Positions 13,301 through 17,333 of a stretch of DNA of 17,333 nucleotides are shown here, in pieces. A program made the position numbers and the translations under genes. The notes below the pieces were generated by a model. That model did no database searches, had not been told where the DNA came from, and saw only the letters and a list, made by a program, of their open reading frames with translations. The stretch comes from Alistipes sp. UBA928 (GTDB lineage: Bacteria > Bacteroidota > Bacteroidia > Bacteroidales > Rikenellaceae), in assembly GCA_002293665.1 (NCBI GenBank), contig DBDQ01000125.1, positions 2,769 to 20,101 on the forward strand. The letters run 5' to 3'. Numbering within the stretch: position 1 is the first letter of the stretch; each line of letters opens with the position of its first letter.

Positions 13301-15414
13301 TGGCGAGTTATCTCGATAACGACATAAAATACCTGGCCGGGGTGGGCGAGGCGCGTGCCAGATTGCTGGCGGCGGAAGCAGGCATTCGCACCCTCGGCGA
13401 TCTGATATATTACTTCCCTTTCCGGTGGATCGACCGTACCAAGCTGTGGCGCATTGCCGACATCGGGGAGGATTTCGGCGAGACCTATGTGCAGATACGT
13501 GCGCGGGTGCGCGGGAAGCAGTTCATCGGCACGGGTCGCGGGCAGAGGCTGTCGGTGATGGTGGGCGACGGGAGCGGGAGCGCAGAACTCGTGTGGTTTC
13601 GCGGCGTGAAGTGGATCGAGAAGCGGTTGGAGCCGGGACGGGAGTATGTCTTTTTCGGGCGGCCACATTTTTTCCGCGGCGAGTTCGGCATGGTGCATCC
13701 CGAGGTGGAGAATCCCGAGGCGGCGGCGGGACGGCCCACGGGGGCCCTTCAGGCTGTGTACAGCACCACAGAGAAACTTACGAACGCGAATCTCGGCACG
13801 CGGGGCATTGCGGGGCTCGTGGCGGCGGCATGGCCAATGGTCGAGGGGAGCATAGGGGAGACGCTGCCGGAAGGAGTGATAGAGGCGCAGGGGCTCGTGG
13901 GGCTGCGTGAGGCGCTGTTCAACATCCATTTTCCGCAGAGCCCGTCGGCTTTGAAGGCGGCCGAGTATCGTTTGAAATTCGAGGAGTTGTTTGGCATACA
14001 GTTGGATATTTTATCCAAACGCAGCCGCAGGTTGACGCGCGAGGAGGGGTTTGTGTTTCCGCGGGTGGGGGATTATTTCAATACCTTTTGGTCGGAGAAG
14101 CTGCCTTTCCCGCTTACCGGGGCGCAGAAAAAGGTGATAAAGGAGATCAGGGCCGACACCGTGAGCGGGCGGCAGATGAACCGGCTGTTGCAGGGCGATG
14201 TGGGGAGCGGAAAGACTTTGGTGGCGTTGGTGGCGATGCTGCTGGCCGCCGACAACGGATTTCAGAGCTGCATGATGGCGCCGACGGAGATACTTGCGCG
14301 GCAGCACTTTGCGTCTGTTTCGCGCATGACGGAGGGGTTGGGGTTGAGAGTGGCGATACTGACCGGGGCTTCGAAGGCGGCGGAGAGGCGCGAGGCGCTG
14401 GAGGGGATAGCGAGCGGCGAGGTGGATATACTGATCGGCACGCATGCGCTGATCGAGGACAAGGTGAGGTTCGCCAATCTGGGGCTCGTGGTGATCGACG
14501 AGCAGCACCGTTTCGGGGTGGAGCAGCGGGCGCGGCTGTGGACGAAGAACGAGCGGCCACCACATGTACTCGTGATGACTGCCACGCCTATTCCGCGGAC
14601 GCTCGCCATGACTTTGTACGGCGATCTGGAGGTGAGCGTGATCGACGAGTTGCCGCCGGGGAGGCAGCCGATACAGACTTTCCACAAGACCGATGCCGAC
14701 CGGCTTGCCGTGTGGGGATTTCTGAGGCGCGAGATTGCCAAGGGGCGGCAGGTGTATGTGGTCTATCCTTTGATAAAAGGGTCGGAGAAGATGGACTACA
14801 AAGATCTTTACGACGGATATGAGAGCATCACGCGCGATTTTCCGCGGCCCGGGTATCAGGTGATAGCCGTGCACGGCAAGATGAAGGCTGAGGATAAGCA
14901 GACAGCGATGAGGGAGTTCAAGGAGGGGCTGGCGCAGATCATGGTCGCCACTTCGGTGATCGAGGTGGGGGTCGACGTGCCCAACGCCACGGTGATGGTG
15001 ATAGAGAGCGCCGAGCGGTTCGGACTGTCGCAGCTGCATCAGTTGCGCGGACGGGTGGGGCGCGGCGGGTCGCAGTCGTACTGCGTGCTCGTGAGCGGTG
15101 AGAAGCTCTCGCGCGAGGCACGGCAGCGGTTGGCGGCGATGGTGGAGACCAACGACGGTTTCGAGTTGGCCGAGCTCGACATGAAACTGCGCGGGAGCGG
15201 CGACCTGGCCGGGACTCAGCAGAGCGGCCTGGCGTTCGATCTGCGCATTGCCGATCTGGGGCGCGATCAGCAGATAATCGAGCTTACGCGGCGGGTGGCC
15301 GGTGAGATTCTCGACCGTGATCCGTTGCTGGCCGATCCCGACAATATACTGCTTCGTGCTTTGCGGGAACGGTTTACTCCGCGTACTCCTAAGGATTTCA
15401 GTATGATCTCGTGA
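13300..15414 (+). CDS. recG: ATP-dependent DNA helicase RecG
   Basis: A 704-residue helicase that reverses stalled replication forks and branch-migrates recombination intermediates. The N-terminal wedge/OB domain spans about 1-230 (YLAGVGEARARLL helix-hairpin-helix-like start, then DLIYYFPFRWIDRT). The motor has Walker A GDVGSGKT at residues 299-306, motif Ia MAPTEILARQH, the DEQHRFG box at 400-406, TATPIPRT as motif III, and QLRGRVGRG as motif VI near the end. FELAELDMKLRGSGDLAGTQQSG is the conserved TRG region. The ATG at 13300 overlaps the obgE stop (TGATG); a GTG three bases earlier is in frame but less likely. Length is normal. The stop lies 5 bases before the hicAB operator-like sequence. 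Confidence 0.97.
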   Translation: MASYLDNDIKYLAGVGEARARLLAAEAGIRTLGDLIYYFPFRWIDRTKLWRIADIGEDFGETYVQIRARVRGKQFIGTGRGQRLSVMVGDGSGSAELVWFRGVKWIEKRLEPGREYVFFGRPHFFRGEFGMVHPEVENPEAAAGRPTGALQAVYSTTEKLTNANLGTRGIAGLVAAAWPMVEGSIGETLPEGVIEAQGLVGLREALFNIHFPQSPSALKAAEYRLKFEELFGIQLDILSKRSRRLTREEGFVFPRVGDYFNTFWSEKLPFPLTGAQKKVIKEIRADTVSGRQMNRLLQGDVGSGKTLVALVAMLLAADNGFQSCMMAPTEILARQHFASVSRMTEGLGLRVAILTGASKAAERREALEGIASGEVDILIGTHALIEDKVRFANLGLVVIDEQHRFGVEQRARLWTKNERPPHVLVMTATPIPRTLAMTLYGDLEVSVIDELPPGRQPIQTFHKTDADRLAVWGFLRREIAKGRQVYVVYPLIKGSEKMDYKDLYDGYESITRDFPRPGYQVIAVHGKMKAEDKQTAMREFKEGLAQIMVATSVIEVGVDVPNATVMVIESAERFGLSQLHQLRGRVGRGGSQSYCVLVSGEKLSREARQRLAAMVETNDGFELAELDMKLRGSGDLAGTQQSGLAFDLRIADLGRDQQIIELTRRVAGEILDRDPLLADPDNILLRALRERFTPRTPKDFSMIS

Positions 15415-15418
15415 AAAC

Positions 15419-15451
15419 AGTTGTATTTGCAACTATTTTTAGTTACATTTG
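15419..15451 (+). promoter_or_regulatory. hicAB promoter with alternating AGTT/AACT half-sites (candidate operator)
   Basis: TTG (15421-15423), a 20-base spacer and TACATTTG (15444-15451) make a full Bacteroidota promoter. Within it are AGTTG (15419-15423), CAACT (15430-15434) and TAGTT (15440-15444): AGTTG/CAACT form one inverted repeat and AACTA/TAGTT another, sharing the middle site. Half-sites are 10-12 bases apart, about one helical turn. An autoregulating ribbon-helix-helix antitoxin such as the HicB encoded downstream would be expected to bind such a site; this is inference. Confidence 0.6.
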
Positions 15452-15456
15452 CGGCG

Positions 15457-15480
15457 ATGGCAAGGATAAAAGGAGAATGA
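15457..15480 (+). other. Seven-codon leader ORF overlapping the hicA start
   Basis: ATG at 15457 begins MARIKGE and its TGA (15478-15480) overlaps the hicA ATG (15477-15479) as ATGA. An AGGAG stretch (15471-15475) inside it lies very close to the hicA start. It may be chance, or couple translation of the toxin to the leader. Confidence 0.2.
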
Positions 15481-15746
15481 GCACACGCGATAAGTTGATA
15501 AAGCGATTCGGAGCGATGCCGAGGGATTTTACCTTCGATGAGATGATAAGGCTCTTTGCCGCTTTCGGTTTCGAGGTCGACAACAAGGGCGGTACATCGG
15601 GCTCGCGGTTGGCGCTTGTGAACAGGGAGCGTGGCCTGTCGTACAATATGCACCGTCCGCATCCCGCGGGTGCGATCAAAATGTACGTGATGAGGCAGGT
15701 TATGGATTTTATGATCGACAACGGATTGATCGAAAAGGAGAAATAG
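15477..15746 (+). CDS. hicA: HicA family toxin (type II toxin-antitoxin)
   Basis: An 89-residue basic protein of the HicA fold, whose known members are ribosome-independent mRNA interferases. The pattern is FTFDEMIRLFAAFGFEVDN, a basic turn GGTSGSRLAL, then SYNMHRPHPAGAIKMYVMRQ and a C-terminal helix DFMIDNGLI. The standard HicA has GSH at the place where this one has GSR (Ser43-Arg44); His59 and His62 in MHRPHP are the only His residues, so the chemistry may rely on them. I recall this TSGSR/HxPHP subtype from other Bacteroidales. The ATG at 15477 gives the usual length; the longer open frame upstream runs across the promoter. The stop is 2 bases before hicB, so the pair is one operon. Confidence 0.85.
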   Translation: MSTRDKLIKRFGAMPRDFTFDEMIRLFAAFGFEVDNKGGTSGSRLALVNRERGLSYNMHRPHPAGAIKMYVMRQVMDFMIDNGLIEKEK

Positions 15747-15748
15747 TC

Positions 15749-16090
15749 ATGGGAAATCTTAAGTACAAAGGCTACACCGGCAGTGTCGAATACAGCGAGG
15801 AGGATAACATTCTGTTCGGCAAGGTTCTTGGCATGAGCAGAGATGCGATCACCTATGAGGGTGCTACCATCGACCAGTTGAAAGCCGATTTCGAGGCGGG
15901 CGTAGACGACTACCTCGCGATCTGCACGGCGAAGGGAGTGGAACCTCGGAAAGCGTATTCGGGAACGCTCAACATTCGTATTTCACCCGACACGCATGGA
16001 CGTTTGGCAGATATTGCAAAAACATCGGGCACATCCATCAACAGCGTTATCAATACGGCGATTGCGGATTTCACGCGGCGGGCGCACTAA
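15749..16090 (+). CDS. hicB: HicB family antitoxin
   Basis: A 113-residue acidic protein directly after hicA. Residues about 1-66 form the degenerate RNase H-like HicB fold: KYKGYTGSVEYSEEDNILFG, KVLGMSRDAITYEGATIDQL, then the helix KADFEAGVDDYLAICTAKG that binds the toxin. Residues about 72-108 (GTLNIRISPDTHGRLADIAK ... SINSVINTAI) are a ribbon-helix-helix DNA-binding domain. By family knowledge it blocks the toxin and represses its own promoter; the half-sites at 15419-15444 are the natural candidates for binding. The order toxin first, antitoxin second is the usual one for hicAB. Both genes look intact, unlike the toxin-antitoxin locus near 1 kb. Confidence 0.9.
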   Translation: MGNLKYKGYTGSVEYSEEDNILFGKVLGMSRDAITYEGATIDQLKADFEAGVDDYLAICTAKGVEPRKAYSGTLNIRISPDTHGRLADIAKTSGTSINSVINTAIADFTRRAH

Positions 16091-16116
16091 TACGGGGTTT
16101 TCACCGTTTATTTGAC

Positions 16117-16950
16117 ATGATGAACCGATTTTTTGTATTGATTGCGGTTGCTTTGCTCGGCGGGGCCGGGGTGGGGCGGGCACAGGGCATAGTTTTGCTC
16201 GACGCTCCGTTTGGGGCGGGCGAGGAGCTTGTTTATAATGTGTCGTATCGGGCGGCGCTGATTCCGCCCATCAACATGATGAGGATTTCGATACGCACTC
16301 TCGACGAGGTGCTCAGCGGGCGACAGCATTTTCACATAGTGGGCAACGGACGCACCACGGGTGCCGCCAAGGGGGTGTTCGAGCTCAACGACACCTATCA
16401 CGCGTGGCTCGACGCCGAGACTCTGCTGCCCAGCCGCACCACGAGCGATATTCGTGAGGACAACTATCGCCTCACCACTACTTACACCTACGACTGGAAT
16501 TTGATGAGTGTGAGTAATGTGCGCCGTAACCCGAGGTGGGACGGCCCGCGGACGGCGACATTCGATCTGCCGAGCAGGGATTGCGGCGACGCGCTGTCGC
16601 TGTTCTACCGCCTGCGGGCGATCGACGTGAACAGGCTCGTCGCGGGGGCGGCAAACAGGCTCGATCTGGTGCTGAGCGAGGATGCCAAGCCGATCACGTT
16701 TATATTTTGGGGACGCGAAACGGTGCGGGTGCGCAGATTGGGGACTTTCCGTGCCCTGAAGTTTACCTGCACGATGGTCACCTCCGACGGGTCGACCTAC
16801 GAGGAGGGGATGACCTTTACGGCGTGGATTTCCGACGACGAGAATCACATTCCGCTTATGGTCGAGAGCCCCATTCGCATAGGCCGAGTGAGCGTCTCCC
16901 TTGCCGAAGGATCGCAAACGTTGCATCCCCTCTCCAGCCGTGTGAAATAG
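16117..16950 (+). CDS. Secreted DUF3108 domain-containing protein
   Basis: A 277-residue protein beginning with a signal peptide (about residues 1-22, MMNRFF... ending GRAQ). The mature part follows DUF3108: FGAGEELVYNVSYRAALI at the start, then beta strands such as HFHIVGNGRTTGAAKG, TYHAWLDAETLLPSRTTS, DALSLFYRLRAID, and ending in FTAWISDDENHIPLMVESPI with IGRVSVSLAEG. Such proteins are predicted beta-barrel or LolA-like envelope proteins; no function is established and I assign none. A second ATG at 16120 is equally possible. The gene is 26 bases after hicB but is unlikely to belong with the toxin-antitoxin pair. No clear -7 box lies in that short gap, so it may be reached by read-through. 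Confidence 0.88.
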   Translation: MMNRFFVLIAVALLGGAGVGRAQGIVLLDAPFGAGEELVYNVSYRAALIPPINMMRISIRTLDEVLSGRQHFHIVGNGRTTGAAKGVFELNDTYHAWLDAETLLPSRTTSDIREDNYRLTTTYTYDWNLMSVSNVRRNPRWDGPRTATFDLPSRDCGDALSLFYRLRAIDVNRLVAGAANRLDLVLSEDAKPITFIFWGRETVRVRRLGTFRALKFTCTMVTSDGSTYEEGMTFTAWISDDENHIPLMVESPIRIGRVSVSLAEGSQTLHPLSSRVK

Positions 16951-16992
16951 CGTGAGTTTTGCAGCCCCTCCCGGGGTTTGGCGGAAATTTTG

Positions 16993-17000
16993 TATCTTTG
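16993..17000 (+). promoter_or_regulatory. -7 promoter element for the last gene
   Basis: TATCTTTG matches TAnnTTTG and ends 19 bases before the ATG at 17020. A small CCCC/GGGG palindrome (16965-16976) lies upstream, after the DUF3108 gene, and may terminate it weakly. Confidence 0.5.
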
Positions 17001-17019
17001 TCACAAAACGTTTCGGGTT

Positions 17020-17328
17020 ATGAAAAGAACGATATGCCTGCTTGTGTCGGTGTTGGCGGTGTGGGGGGCGGGGGCGCAAACGGCCACCTCGAAAGACCCT
17101 CTCGACATTGCGCGGAAGCTTTACGCCGCCGGGCAGTGGGAGGCCGCCGAATATGAGTTCGGCAGGGCGGCCGACGCGGTGAGAGACATCCCGCCTTTCG
17201 GGCACCCCTCCACGGAGGGGGAGACCGCCACCACGGCGGCGGGAGAGTCGGCGACGATAGTCGAGGCAGAGACCTTCGAGGTTCTTGCGGCGGCGCGGCG
17301 CGGGGCTACCGACGCGGGCGCCACCTAG
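17020..17328 (+). CDS. Exported short TPR-like protein, probably truncated or frameshifted
   Basis: The ATG at 17020 gives a 102-residue product. Residues 1-20 are a signal peptide (MKRTICLLVSVLAVWGAGAQ). Residues about 25-50, DPLDIARKLYAAGQWEAAEY, look like one tetratricopeptide helix pair, as in the first repeat of long periplasmic TPR proteins. Residues about 56-70, PPFGHPSTEGETATT, do not look like TPR and are encoded by a group of small palindromes (17190-17239). After them the pattern EAETFEVLAAARRGAT returns to helix-like sequence and stops at TAG 17326-17328, five bases from the window end. A full TPR protein would be several times longer. The early stop may be a frameshift or a true decay; the DNA beyond the window would decide. 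Confidence 0.5.
   Translation: MKRTICLLVSVLAVWGAGAQTATSKDPLDIARKLYAAGQWEAAEYEFGRAADAVRDIPPFGHPSTEGETATTAAGESATIVEAETFEVLAAARRGATDAGAT
17190..17239. repeat. Cluster of three small palindromes inside the last ORF
   Basis: CCCG/CGGG (17190-17193 and 17199-17202), CCCCTCC/GGAGGGG with a 2-base loop (17205-17211 and 17214-17220), and CCGCC/GGCGG (17225-17229 and 17235-17239) follow one another. CCCCTCC-AC-GGAGGGG resembles intergenic palindromes more than coding sequence. They may be an inserted repeat that kept the frame. Confidence 0.45.
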
Positions 17329-17333
17329 AATGA

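Noticed and set aside
14011..15432. A 473-codon minus-strand open frame opposite recG
   Set aside because: Antisense to all conserved RecG helicase motifs and without any domain of its own.
1..17333. tRNA, rRNA or other structured RNA genes
   Set aside because: I saw no cloverleaf with a GTTCRA-type T-loop and CCA end, nor conserved rRNA sequence; a covariance-model scan was not possible here.

Overview
The window looks like chromosomal DNA from a GC-rich member of the Bacteroidota, most likely order Bacteroidales. An Alistipes/Rikenellaceae-like gut organism is my inference and was not tested. The main evidence is the set of promoters of the Bacteroidota type (TAnnTTTG at about -7, sometimes with TTG or TTTG about 20 bases upstream), seen before at least seven genes. 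Shine-Dalgarno sequences are scarce, and the proteins are typical of the phylum: a lipoprotein M49 peptidase with HECLGH, a DUF3108 protein, a GH43 enzyme, and an Obg/RecG pair.

Left part (1-2840, mostly minus strand): the N-terminal part of an M16 zinc-protease lipoprotein runs off the left edge. Upstream of it lies a decayed ParE-type toxin-antitoxin locus with a recognisable promoter. Next comes a probable operon read leftwards, panC-panD-DUF456 membrane protein, which makes pantothenate and hence coenzyme A. Middle left (2911-6988, plus strand): an M49 dipeptidyl-peptidase III-like lipoprotein, a membrane-anchored M23 peptidase, and a small FMN-binding split-barrel protein. A strong hairpin separates these from the convergent glyA (7035-8309, minus). 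glyA and fabG (8377-9123, plus) are divergent from a 67-base promoter region.

The 438 bases from 9124 to 9561 hold no gene. They are packed with hairpins, including two that cannot form together and a degenerate second copy of one of them, and end in a promoter for a secreted GH43-type glycoside hydrolase (9562-11601). A bidirectional hairpin separates this from greA (minus). greA and obgE are divergent. obgE and recG overlap by one base and look translationally coupled; the obgE promoter lies so close to the ATG that the mRNA may be leaderless.

Right part (15415-17333): a hicA-hicB toxin-antitoxin pair with its own promoter, which carries regularly spaced AGTT/AACT half-sites; a secreted DUF3108 protein; and a short exported TPR-like ORF. 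That last ORF contains a cluster of palindromes and stops early just before the window ends.

Most of the window is housekeeping (cofactor, one-carbon, lipid, transcription, ribosome and DNA-repair genes) with small accessory insertions: two toxin-antitoxin loci, an orphan glycosidase and palindromic repeats. I did not find a clear new multi-gene system. The most unusual structures are the intergenic hairpin cluster, the hicAB operator-like half-sites, the decayed antitoxin-toxin fusion, and a likely frameshifted tail of the M23 gene.
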